NCBI GenBank assembly: GCA_963971225.1
Contig: OZ020270.1
Location: forward strand, 17,223,817-17,287,816
Length of the DNA: 64,000 bases
Reading direction: 5' to 3'
From: Melieria omissa
Lineage: Eukaryota > Arthropoda > Insecta > Diptera > Ulidiidae
Shown: in pieces, positions 32,491 to 42,728 of the stretch
Layout: each line of letters begins with the position of its first letter
Numbering within the stretch: the stretch's first letter is position 1
Notes under the pieces: generated by a model
Told to the model about the DNA's origin: nothing
The model's input: only the letters and a program-made list of their open reading frames with translations
The model's database searches: none
Program-made: the position numbers and the translations under genes

Positions 32491-34272
32491 CTAGTAGGAC
32501 CCTGCGGCTTTGCACGCAAGCTTGAAGTCAATGGGCCCAATAAATCAAGTTTCTTCATTCTATACTCTATGGGCGATGCCACGCCTCTTTTATGTAATGC
32601 CCAATCCATTCCTCCAGCCGAAGGGTGTGACCTGGTTTCATTAATATGCGACTTTCAGTTTCAAAGTTACGCGGAAAATTTCAGTCACAAAAAATATGCC
32701 GCGCCCCTTGTTCAAGGCCCATAATATTTTGCCAGTATAATAACACATCTATGGGATGATGATATACAAAACTTCAAAGCTTTCCAACTTATTGTTCCGA
32801 AGCTATTCCACATTAAAAATTTGGGTTCTATAGGCGGTGCCATGCCCCTCGTCCAATACCCAACTCATTCCCCATATCGAAGGGCACATCTAAAAAGTAA
32901 ATCTTTGATGTGTGATTTGTAGTTCCACAGTTATTCGAAACATTTGAGTTGCTTAAAAAGTACCACACCTCTTGTCCAACGTTCACAAAGTTTTACCAGT
33001 GAAACGGCACATCTACCATAAACGGTGACCCCTCACCAAATTTTAATGCTGCCCGATTTTTCATTCCGAAGATATTCCATATTGAAATTTTAAGTTGTAT
33101 GGGCGGTGCCATGCCCTTGTCAAAAACCCATTCTATTCCCCATATGGAAAAACACAACTAAACCGTACGTTTGTACCGAGTGTCATTAATGAGAACGCTA
33201 TAGTTTCAAAGTTACACGGGCATTTAAAAAGTGCCATGCCTATTGTCTAACGCCCATCAAATTTTACCAGTGAAACGGAACATCTAAATGCTGTTCGACT
33301 TCTCATTACGAATATATTCCATATTGAAAATTTAAGTTGTATGGGAGGTGCCACGCCTACCTATCGGGTCGCATTCGCACTATGTGGTTTACCGAGACTT
33401 ACTCAAGACGAACATTCCGTGAAAAATTCAACTAATCGGCTGTCTAGTTTTTGAGTTTTAATGCCGTGGGACCAACAAACAAATATACATTAATTTTTAT
33501 ATACAACATATAGATATTTGCTGCAATGACTCGCAAAATTTTTTTATATCCATATTGTTTTGCACAAATATAGCACAGTTAATTTCTGTCGTCACGGGAT
33601 TTGCAGGAAGGCGTAAAAGGTGGGCGTGGTCAACCTTATACATCCTTTGTTAACATCAATGAAACACGGAATCAGTTGGTATTAATACTGATTTACCAAC
33701 ATGTACCGTAACTTCGTTTTGTTAGTTTAGTGGGCACGGAAAGTGGGCGTGCCCGATTATATTATAGCCTATGTTTCCCGCAATGACACGCTGAATCGTT
33801 TCATACCCATATTGCGAAGACAAATATACCATGGCTGATTTGTTATTATAGTGGCCGTGATGAAAAGACATATCAGGTGGGCGTGGTCAATCTTATATAT
33901 CCTATGTTAACATCAATGAAACACGGAATCATTTGGTATTAATACTGATTTACCAACATGTACCGCAGCTTCGTTTTGTTAGTTTAGTGGGCACGGAAAG
34001 TGGGCGTGCCCGATTATGTTATAGCCTATGTTTGCCGCAATGATACGCTGAATCGGTTGATACCCATATTGCCTTACAAAAGTATACCATAGATGAGTTT
34101 TGTTACCATAGTGGGCGTAAGAAGGTGGCGTGGTCATTATGATATAGCCTATGTACCATTCCCAGAGATAAAAAAATGTTTGGTGCTTATTTCATTTAAA
34201 TCGGTTCAGTGGTTTTTGCCTGATTGTGGCTCAAAAAACGTCACACTTGCTTTTATATAATAGTATAGATAT
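32491..34272 (+). mobile_element. Repeat-rich insertion of unknown family in the Helitron
   Basis: The Helitron frame stops at about 32,490 and resumes at 34,273. The 1.8-kb insert holds two tandem arrays. The first (32,569 to about 33,370) has a unit near 260 bp starting GGGCGGTGCCATGCCC. The second (33,615 to about 34,140) has a unit near 265 bp with GTGGGCGTGGTCAA and GGGCACGGAAAGTGGGCGTG. The 3' end (AAATCGGTTCAGTGGTTTTT ... TTATATAATAGTATAGAT) resembles 3' ends of RTE-like LINEs in insects. A 75-codon open stretch at its start has no known domain. I could not define a TSD. Confidence 0.5.
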
Positions 34273-34563
34273 GCTATTAATGCCGATATAAATCCTAATA
34301 ATATAGGACAAATGGTCATACTACCGTCCACGTTTGTTGGTTCACCACGATACCTACATGAACGCACGCAAGACGCTATGACGTATGTGCGCAACTACGG
34401 TCGGCCAGATTTATTTATTACGTTTGCCAGTAATCCTGAATGGTCTGATATTGTACAAAATTTGTTTTCTGGCCAACGGGCTTTCGATAGACACGATATT
34501 GTGACTCGGGTTTTTCACTTAAAAGTACGGAAGTTAATGGACATTATCACAAAAAATAAAGTA

Positions 34564-35155
34564 CAGTTTGTCAAGTAAATGTTTGCAAACTTAGAAAAGG
34601 TAGAAACATTATTTTGAAAAGCTTATAAATATAACAGAAATTGCAATATTTTGATATTTTTTTAAGATATAGATTATAGACAAATAGTAATGTCTATTTG
34701 ATACGCGAAAACAGTGTAAAAAATCAAAAAAGAAAATTAAGCTATATTTCAAACTGTCAAAAAATTCGTCTTCTTTCAAAACCTAGATTGCATTGAAAAT
34801 TTGGCGCCGTACAGTTTCGAACAGTTTCATGAGATACATCAGTTCCGCATTCTATTTTTATATCCAAAGCCATTTCCCTTATTGAGATACGGGGGTTTTC
34901 ACGAACTTTTCGGATGATTTTTCTTTCTTCTCTGTCAGACAGTTTTCTGGGTCGTCCAGGAGATACTTTCAAATCAATTCGCCCTTCAATACGCGAATCA
35001 AACAGACATTACTTTGATATTATATGAGAGTGAAATATTCAATTAATCTATATTTTTCAAATAATTTCAAAATATTGCAATTTCTGTTATATTGTGAGCT
35101 TTTCAAAATAATTTTCTACCTTCTTTAAATTTGCAAGCATTTACTTGACAAACTG
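34564..35155 (-). mobile_element. Tc1-type MITE with long TIRs, inside the Helitron
   Basis: TA at 34,562-34,563 and 35,156-35,157. Ends CAGTTTGTCAAGTAAATG / CATTTACTTGACAAACTG, with inverted similarity continuing about 90 bp inward (ATAACAGAAATTGCAATATT near 34,632 and its complement near 35,075). Excising it with one TA restores the Helitron reading KNKVFGT. The minus strand encodes a short Tc1 HTH fragment. Confidence 0.9.
34757..34972 (-). pseudogene. Tc1 transposase HTH fragment
   Basis: Contains SPGRPRKLSDREERKIIRKV and NPRISIREMALDI, then a DVSHETVRN motif, which together form the second helix-turn-helix of Tc1 transposases with its GRPR hinge. Nothing of the catalytic domain remains. 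Confidence 0.75.
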
Positions 35156-35930
35156 TATTTGGTACAACGCGTTGTTATATGTATACAATAGAATGGCAGA
35201 AACGTGGGTTGCCCCACGCGCATATTCTCATATGGCTTAAAGAGAAAATAATACCTGACGAAGTTGACAAAATAATTTTTTTTTTTTTTACATAGTATCA
35301 AAAAATATGATACATGGTCCCTGTGGTATTTTCAATCAAAACGCTCCATGTATCATAAACGGCAAATGCAGCAAGAGGTATCCACGTGAATATTGAAACC
35401 CAGACAGGGGATGTTGGGTACCCAAAATACCACAGGCGATCTCCAAAAGATGGCAGATTCGATGGTGTTTTGAATGTAAATTCAAATATAAGAATAAACA
35501 ATAAATGGGTCGTTCCACATTGCCCTATGCTTATTCGCTATTTTAATGCTCATATAAATGTCTAGTATTGCCATTCAGTGAAAGCGATAAAATATATTTG
35601 CAAATATATAAACAAAGGCACTGATCAAGCCACATTCTCACTTCAATCTAACCGAAATGAAGTAGAGAACTATCTTAATGGTCGATACATAAGTACATCA
35701 GAAGCTGTATACTGTCTTTACCAATCCACGAACGCTACCCATCGTGGTACATTTGGCAATACACTTAGAAAACGGACTGCGTGTTTATTTCTCACCGTCA
35801 AATGTTGATCAAATTTTGAGTAACCCCCCAACTACAACGCTAATTGAATTTTTTAAACTATGTGCGCAAGACAACTTTGCAAAAACTCTATTATATTGCG
35901 ATGTTCCAACTTATTATACATTAAAGAGCT

Positions 35931-36491
35931 GCAATTGTGATTTGAAAGCTGTTTCAAGACACTCTCTCTCTTTGCACGGCACTGCACTGCACTGGCTCAG
36001 TGCAAACAGATCGAATCAGAGCTGCCAGCGAAGAGAAGCAAAACATGTGGGTGCATGACATATGAGAGCTGAGTCTTTGTTGCTTTATAACATTAGTGTG
36101 TGCGAACACACTAAAGGCAATGCACAGTAAAGACACTGAAATTTACTGCAATGACACTGAATGCAGTAAGTTATACCAAAAAGTATGGAAAAATATTCTT
36201 TGGTTATACTAATAGAACAATTAGTGCTTTGTTGTTATTGTAATAATCACGCATATTTTTGAGTTTTTTTAATGGTATTTAATTCAAATTAAATTTCATA
36301 TTAATTTACAAATAAAATATTTTCACCTAAATTAAAACTATTGTGTTTTATGGACATAAAAAATTGAACAGAAAAATTAAATTATATTTACTTGTGCATC
36401 TAACTCCTTTTTTCAAAATTTGTATTTTAATGATGGCGTTGGTTAGCTGATTGCTAGACTAAAAATTACAATAATATTGTAACAACATATA
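35931..36491. other. Unexplained sequence between the Helitron and Tc1 copy 2
   Basis: Begins with a CACTCTCTCTC and GCACTGCACTGCACTGG stretch, then AT-rich DNA. No open frame of note and no recognised element ends. A Helitron CTRR end with hairpin was looked for and not found with confidence. Confidence 0.35.
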
Positions 36492-36528
36492 ACTAGTCAG
36501 AATAAGTTTGCGTACAAGGGGTACGTAG

Positions 36529-39500
36529 GAGGAAGGGAGCGGACATACAAGGTAAAGTCTCTGATTGCGTTCAACCTGGCGAACGCCAGAACGATCCTTG
36601 TCCCTGTCCAATCCAAGCTGATGCACAGCCTCCGCGCGGCCCTTCTGGATAGCTATTTGGCATCCGCTGAATAGTGAACTAATGTGTGCAGCGAGTCCTA
36701 TCCCCAGGACTTAAAATTTGGGTTGTGCGCAGGGTTTGGTGCCCGCCACGGAAAACCAAATACCAATGAAAGCCAAAAAGCAAGCCTCGGAAGGAACCCA
36801 CAATGTTGACGACCACAGCAAACGATTCAAGGACCATGATTTGAGGATATACACCTGGAATGTCCGGACCCTCTATAGGGAAGGTGCCTCTATCCAACTG
36901 GCGGAAGCCCTCACGAAATGTAAGGCTGACATCACCGCCATCCAGGAAATGCGATGGACAGGACAAGGTTGCTCCAAGCGAGCAGACTGCGATATCTACT
37001 ACAGCTGCCATGCGGAGAAGCGCGAATTTGGCTGCGGATTTGTGGTCAGCAAGAGACTTCGCCAACACGTCTCTCGGTTCACTCCGGTGAACGATCGGCT
37101 GGCTTCGATCCGCATCAAAGCTAAATACTTTAGCATCAGCCTGATTTGCGCGCACGCCCCGACGGAAGAGAAGGACGATGCGACCAAGGATGCCTTCTAT
37201 GCGAAGCTCGAGGACGTCTACGACAGGTGCCCGGCCCATGACGTCAAAATTGTCCTCGGGGACTTCAACGCAAAGGTCGGTCGAGAAGGCATCTTTGGCC
37301 CCACAGTCGGGCAGTTCAGCCTCCATGGGACCACTTCGAACAACGGTCTGAGGCTGATCGATTTCGCCGCGGCACGAAACATGGTAGTTAGTAGCACCAG
37401 ATTCCAGCACCTCGATATTCACAAGGCCACCTGGTTATCCCCCGATCAATCCACCCGCAACCAGATTGATCACATTGTGATTGATGGAAGGCATGCTTCT
37501 AGCATTCTAGATGTGCGCACGTTCCGAGGACCCAACATCGACTCGGACCACTACCTTGTTGCAGCCAAGGTACGCATGCGTCTTTGCGCAGCGAAGACCG
37601 CACAACCTAGTTTGCGAAGAAAGCTGGACATCAGTAAGCTGCGATCACAAGGGGTAGCCGAAGTCTACTCCGCTCAACTCTCCAACCAGCTCGGTCGCTC
37701 CCCCTCTCCACCTGATGACATCGGCGGATTATGGGCTCACTTATCCCACTCTATGCGCGCCGCCGCAGAAAATGTCCTTGGTTTTCGACGCCCACCACCA
37801 AAGAACCAATGGTACGATGAAGAGTGTCGCGCAGCCACTGCAGTGAAGAATGCTGCATACAAGAAGACCCTGCAGTCGGCCGCCACGCGAGCCATGACAG
37901 AAAAATACCGGGAGGAGAGGAAGAAAGAGAGGTGCCTTTTTAGACGCAAGAAACGGGAGCAAGAAAGGCGCGAGCGTGAGGAAATCGAGGAGTGCAGGAG
38001 CAGGAATGACGCCCGAAAATTCTTCCAAAAAGTTAAGCGTCTTACGGAAGGATTTAAGCCTGGGGCATCTTCTTCCAGAGACGAAAACGGGGATCTGGTT
38101 ACGGATGCGCAGGGTGTGCTGAGGTTGTGGAAGGAGCACTTCACCAAGCTGCTCGCAGGCGACGAAAGGAACAATACCGCCAGTGGTGAAGATGTCCAGA
38201 TGGCACCAATCGACGACGACGGTGTGGATGTGCCACCGCCCAGCCATGACGAGGTCCGGGTCGCTATCCAGCGACTCAAGAACAACAAAGCTGCAGGGCC
38301 GGATGGGCTACCAGCTGAATTGTTCAAGGCCGGCGGCGGTGAGCTGATTGGGTGCATGCATCAGCTCATTTGCAAAATATGGCTGGAGGAACGAATGCCC
38401 AACGATTGGAACCTCAGTGCCCTTTGTCCTGTGCTGAAGAAAGGCGACCCAACAATATGCGCCAACTACAGGGGTATCAGCCTACTTCCCATTGCATACA
38501 AGGTCCTGACGAGCGTATTATGTGAAAGATTAAAGCCACTCGCCAAGGCGCTGATTGGACCTTATCAGTGCGGCTTTAGACCTGGTAAGTCCACCATCGA
38601 CCAGATATTCACTCTACGCCAAATCCTGGAGAAGACCCATGAGAATCAAATCGATACACACCATCTCTTCATCGATTACAAGGCAGCATTCGATAGCCCG
38701 ATAAGGGATCGCCTATATGCCGCATTGTCTGAACTTGGTATCCCTGCAAAGCTCGTTAGACTTTGCAGAGCGACGTTGAGCAATACGCGCAGCTCCGTCA
38801 AGGTTGGAAGTGACCTCTCCGACCCCTTTGATACCGTTCGAGGTTTCAGACAGGGCGATCCTTTGTCCTGCGACCTCTTCAACTTCACCATGGAGAGTGT
38901 TCTGCGCAAGGGCGGTGTACATCGTAATGGCACAATTTTCAACAAAAGTGTCCAGCTCCTTGCTTACGCTGATGATATTGATGTCATCGGACGTAACAAG
39001 CGAGATGTCACCGCTGCCTTTGCGGCTATCGAAAGAGAATCTGCCAAAATGGGTCTGGTGGTAAATGAGGGCAAGACGAAGTATATGCTGTCTACACGCA
39101 GGGACTCGCAGCGGCTAGGGTCTCACGTCGAGGCCGACAGGTATGCTTTTGAAGTTGTCAAGGAATTCGTCTACCTTGGCACCGCCATCAACAGCAGCAA
39201 TGATGTCAGTCTGGAGATAAAGCGAAGGACAACTCTTGCCAACAGGTGCTACTACGGTCTCGGTAGGCAATTGAGAAGTAGAGACCTCTCTCGACCGACA
39301 AAACTTTCACTCTATAGGACGCTTATCTTGCCCGTGCTCCTCTATGGCGCTGAAGCATGGACAATGACATGAAACGACATAGCGGCCCTTGGAGTGTTCG
39401 AGAGGAAGGTGCTTCGCAAAATCTTCGGCCCTGTTCGGGTTGGTGACGACTATCGCATACGAACCAATAACGAGCTGTATGAGCTGTATAAGGACATGGA

Positions 39501-39780
39501 CGTAGCGCAGCGAATTAACATCCAGCGGCTACGCTGGCTCGGTCATGTCTGCCGCATGGACGACGAAGCTCCGGCGAAAAAGGTATTCGTTGCGATGGTT
39601 GGAGGTCGACGGCGAAGAGGGAGGCCGTGTCTCCGGTGGAAGGACCAAGTGGAAGAGGCCCTGGTATCTCTTGGTGTGACCAACTGGAGAAGGCGCGCGC
39701 GAAGCAGAGGCGCCTGGAGAGAAGTTTTGCGGCAGGCCGTAACCCGATAACGGGTTGTTATGGCCAGTTAAGTAAGTAAG
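36529..39780 (+). mobile_element. Full-length RTE-clade LINE with 16-bp TSD
   Basis: Flanked by perfect copies of TACAAGGGGTACGTAG (36,513-36,528; 39,781-39,796), the direct repeat expected from target-primed reverse transcription. It ends in a short (TAAG)n tail rather than poly(A), as usual for RTE. One ORF covers nearly the whole element, which is GC-rich compared with its host Tc1 element. The intact TSD and single coding defect indicate a recent insertion. Confidence 0.92.
36766..39750 (+). pseudogene. RTE ORF: APE endonuclease plus reverse transcriptase, one nonsense codon
   Basis: The frame is open from 36,718 (TTG); the first ATG is at 36,766. Endonuclease: TWNVRTLY, AIQEMRW (catalytic Glu), LGDFNAKVGR, NQIDHIVIDGR and SDHYLV. 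A basic helical linker follows, then RT: NNKAAGPDGLPAELFK, ANYRGISLLP, IDYKAAFDS, RQGDPLSCDLF and active site YADDIDVIGR. The C-terminus has RRTTLANRCYYGL, VFERKVLRKIFG and RWLGHVCRM. A TGA at 39,370-39,372 interrupts the last 126 codons in frame; everything else reads through to the stop before 39,751. Not functional unless this TGA is a sequencing error. Confidence 0.93.
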
Positions 39781-40778
39781 TACAAGGGGTACGTAGCTTT
39801 TTCATATGAAAAATAAATCAGTTAAAGTTATTTTTCAAAAACAAAATATTTTTTATTTCTTCCGTAAAGTTAGTTATTTCATTCCATTAAGATAATAATA
39901 TGAAAAACTTGACCAAACTGTAAAAGAAAAGCCAAAAACAAAATATGTTATGAATTCACCTCAGAAAAAGTTTGCGTACCAGATAAGGTTATGTAGGTAA
40001 AATGTAATTGAAACTAAGTTTTGAACTCCCTGCAGAAGTTTCGGCGTACATTTTATTAAATTCGGTGTTTTTTCAGCGGCTATTTTGTTATATCCTTGAA
40101 TTGTTATATTGATTTACTATATCTTTGAAGATGGAGTGTTGTTAGGCTCAGGGTTCAAGGAAACCCTTTATATGCTCAATTAGATGCACGTAAGGAACTT
40201 TTTCAACTTTGTTGAGTTAGTTAATAGCAAACATAGCTTCGCATCGTATGCATTGCGCCTTGAGGTCATCGTAAAGTTGAATGAAATGTTGGAACCTGAT
40301 CCAAAATTTTGAAACCTTGGCTTGCATAAGCTTTTAGATAACCCCTTGGAACCATTTCTAAATAAAACAACATAGCCTGCTCACTCCTTTACTAGACATG
40401 CTGCCCTATACCATACCCCCTCAAATGCTATGCTTTGCTGTTAATGTGAGATTTTTGTTATTAACTGAATCCTCTTCAAATTAGTTGATGCCTTTTAATG
40501 CCAAATATGCTAAACCATTATCAGAGAACAATAAATCTTCCTACTCCATAGATAACAACACATAGTCCTGGAAATGTGGTTTTCTAGACTCTTTGATGGA
40601 CTCTTTCACGAAAGCAATTATGTGCTCCTTGTTAGTAAGCTAAATATGAGATTCTTACATGCTGTTATGTAGAGAAAATTTGTTTATTTCAGGACTTTTC
40701 TTATAAAGTCACTGCTACTGGGTTTTATAAAATATTTCTATACATTTCTGAAGAAATCGGAAGCAACTAGCCTTATAT

Positions 40779-41159
40779 TGTAACGATAAGACAGTCTGTC
40801 GCTGTGCAAAGCAACCCTGCCGCTACGTGCCGTGCTATAATCCAATCTGGCAACGACGGCCGTGATGGTAACTTTTAGTCCACTCCGGAATGTGCGGGAA
40901 CGATCTGCGCGATGGCCTGGCAGGTATAAAAGGCAGCCGGATGCGGCGCAGCGAGTCAGTCTGGTTTTGACAAGTGAAGTTGCCACACGGAGTAATTCAG
41001 CAAATACTTAAGTGTACGAACAGTAAAGTGTAAACTGTGAATAATAAAGTGTCTGTTGGTTTATTTTATTGTATGCGTTTAAGAAACTGACTGTGTTTTA
41101 TTTTAAAATTACAAAATCCAGAGATACGTAACAGCCCACTAGATTTAGTATTCGTAACA
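40779..41159 (+). repeat. 5' LTR with TATA box and polyadenylation signal
   Basis: TATAAAAG at 40,925, a TCAGTC initiator about 30 bases later (40,955), and AATAAA at about 41,042: a complete promoter/R/polyadenylation layout. Confidence 0.93.
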
Positions 41160-41161
41160 TT

Positions 41162-41180
41162 TGGTGTCAGAAGTGGGATT
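41162..41180 (+). promoter_or_regulatory. Primer-binding site, tRNA-Leu type
   Basis: TGGTGTCAGAAGTGGGATT starts two bases after the 5' LTR. It is complementary to the acceptor end of eukaryotic tRNA-Leu(CAA) (tRNA sequence from memory). Confidence 0.75.
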
Positions 41181-41228
41181 GTGGAAAATTGAAAATAACT
41201 AAATAAATAAAAGTATAACAGCACGGAC

Positions 41229-42639
41229 ATGGTTAAACACGAGCTGCTGAAGGTGGACCAGCTGAAGAAGGAGCTGGCTGCCTGGAATTTGCCGACTGCT
41301 GGCGGAAAGGTGGAATTGCAGTTGCGCTTGCGAGAAGCATGTGAGGCACGAGGCGTCGATTGGACTGTGCACGAGTTCGGAGTGCAAGAACTAGATTCGT
41401 CGGCCAAGGTGGAGGAATCGCCTGCTGCCGCTGCGTCGCTGCAAAGTACGGCTGCAGCGGCTGCACCACTACAAGCATTGGACATGAGCCAGCTAATGGT
41501 TGCACTTAAAGGCATGTTCGAGACCTCCATCCATGAAATGGCAGTGAAGCTGGAAACCACGAATCTCGAAATTTCGGCAAAAGTCGAGACTGCGAATCGT
41601 GAAAATCGTGAAATGTCGGCGCAAATTGCAGCGAAACTAGAAACTACAAATCGGGAGTTGTCCAGCAAGCTTCAGGAAAATTCTGCGCGCTTGGAGCAGA
41701 AGGTGGAGGAAATCTCAGACAGGATTAATGGGAAACTCGAGCACCTGGAGACGCGGGTAGAGCACTTGGATAAGCGAGTCGACGACCTGGATGATTCCCT
41801 GAACAAACGTGTTGATAGTCTGGAAGATTCGATGAACAGAATGATGGACGAGCGGCTTAGGGAGGTACACCCGCGAGAATGGTTGCCGCCGGTTCCGGAA
41901 AATGTTGCCATCCGAGCAGAAGTGCCTACTTATGAGGGGACTACGCCGTTCGATACCTTCAAGCTACAATTCGACCTGGCTGCTTTGGAACTCAGTGGAC
42001 CGATGTAAGGAAAGGTCGGAGATTGGCGCTGGCTCTTAAAGGTGCTGCGGCCGAGGTAATAAAATCAGTTCCAGAATGTTTACGAAGTGAGTACGAGACC
42101 GTCATAAGGGCGCTGGCAGCCAAATACAGCGACGAGCACAACAGAACGCTGTACTACTGTGAGCTGAAGAACCGCAGGCAAAGATCCAACGAGGCGCTGC
42201 AGACATATGCAGCAGACATTGAGCGGCTCGTGAAAGGATGAAGATAGAGGCGTTTATTGAAGGTCTTCATGATCCGGAGACACGTCGCAGTGCGTTGATG
42301 ATGGGCAAGCCGACATTTAGGGAGACGGTGACCAGCGCGATGACATATGAGGCGACATGGATTGGGAGCACTCGGTATGCACCTGCAAGGATACGCCAGA
42401 TCCAGCCGGATAACGACATTGCGATCCAGGCAATAAGCTCCGAGCCACCGGGCAGGCCACGGGTGGTCTCCTCTAAAGTTGTTTGCTGGGTATGTGGCAA
42501 GCAGGGCCACATATCACGAGACTGCCGCCAACGAAAGAGGCGTTCCCGTTCTCGATCGCAATCGCCTGAAGCGAGGAATGCTGACAATCGAGGCTCAGCC
42601 AACAAGCGCAGGGCTGAGGACGAGGAGCCGTTAAACTAA
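41229..42639 (+). pseudogene. gag: Gypsy Gag: SAP domain, coiled coil, capsid, CCHC knuckle (two frameshifts)
   Basis: From ATG 41,229: residues 1-40 form a SAP-like helix-extended-loop-helix (LKVDQLKKELAAWNLPTAGG). An Ala-rich linker follows, then about 120 residues of strong heptad repeat with recurring KLETTNRE, LEHLETRVEHLDKRV and DDLDDSLNKRVDSL, clearly a long coiled coil. A capsid-like segment with EVPTYEGTTPFDTFKLQF follows. The frame shifts at about 42,005, continues to about 42,238 (AAKYSDEHNRTLYYCELKNR) and shifts again with apparent loss of sequence. It then ends with MKIEAFIEGLHDPETRR and the knuckle CWVCGKQGHISRDC plus an Arg/Ser-rich tail. SAP domains bind DNA/RNA in other proteins; a role in this Gag is inference. 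Confidence 0.88.
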
Positions 42640-42728
42640 ACCGGGTCAGCCCAAAGGGGCTTGAGCTGATCCCCACAATCTGCCGCCCCACCATCCTCGT
42701 CTCACAGCTGAAACGACAGCCCAGCAGC

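Larger units (their letters stand above)
30785..35930 (+). pseudogene. Helitron Rep/helicase gene, N-terminal half, broken by three insertions
   Basis: Pieces in order: 30,785-31,079 with the Helitron zinc motif (CKFCEAKKWP, CCGNGKVKL) and FLRNTRKYN; 31,728-32,490 with SFGAKEIREGSFMPTFK, LQIYF, ALQYPLMFVRGEDGY and ERLNFIRTHQI; 34,273-34,563 with FVGSPRYLHERTQDAMTYVR and GRPDLFITFASNP; 35,156-35,560 with the HUH motif in EWQKRGLPHAHILIWL and the HGPCG segment; 35,578-35,930 with KYICKYINKG, whose two Tyr are the catalytic pair of the Rep nuclease, then HLENGLRVYF. The gene is interrupted at 31,080, 32,491 and 34,564 and has stops and frameshifts. It ends at about 35,930, so the SF1 helicase half is absent. 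Confidence 0.88.

Noticed and set aside
35954..36136. Possible terminal inverted repeat between GACACTGAATGCAGTAAG near 36,155 and CATTGCATTCAGCGTAC near 47,430
   Set aside because: Similarity is short and interrupted; no TSD could be assigned.
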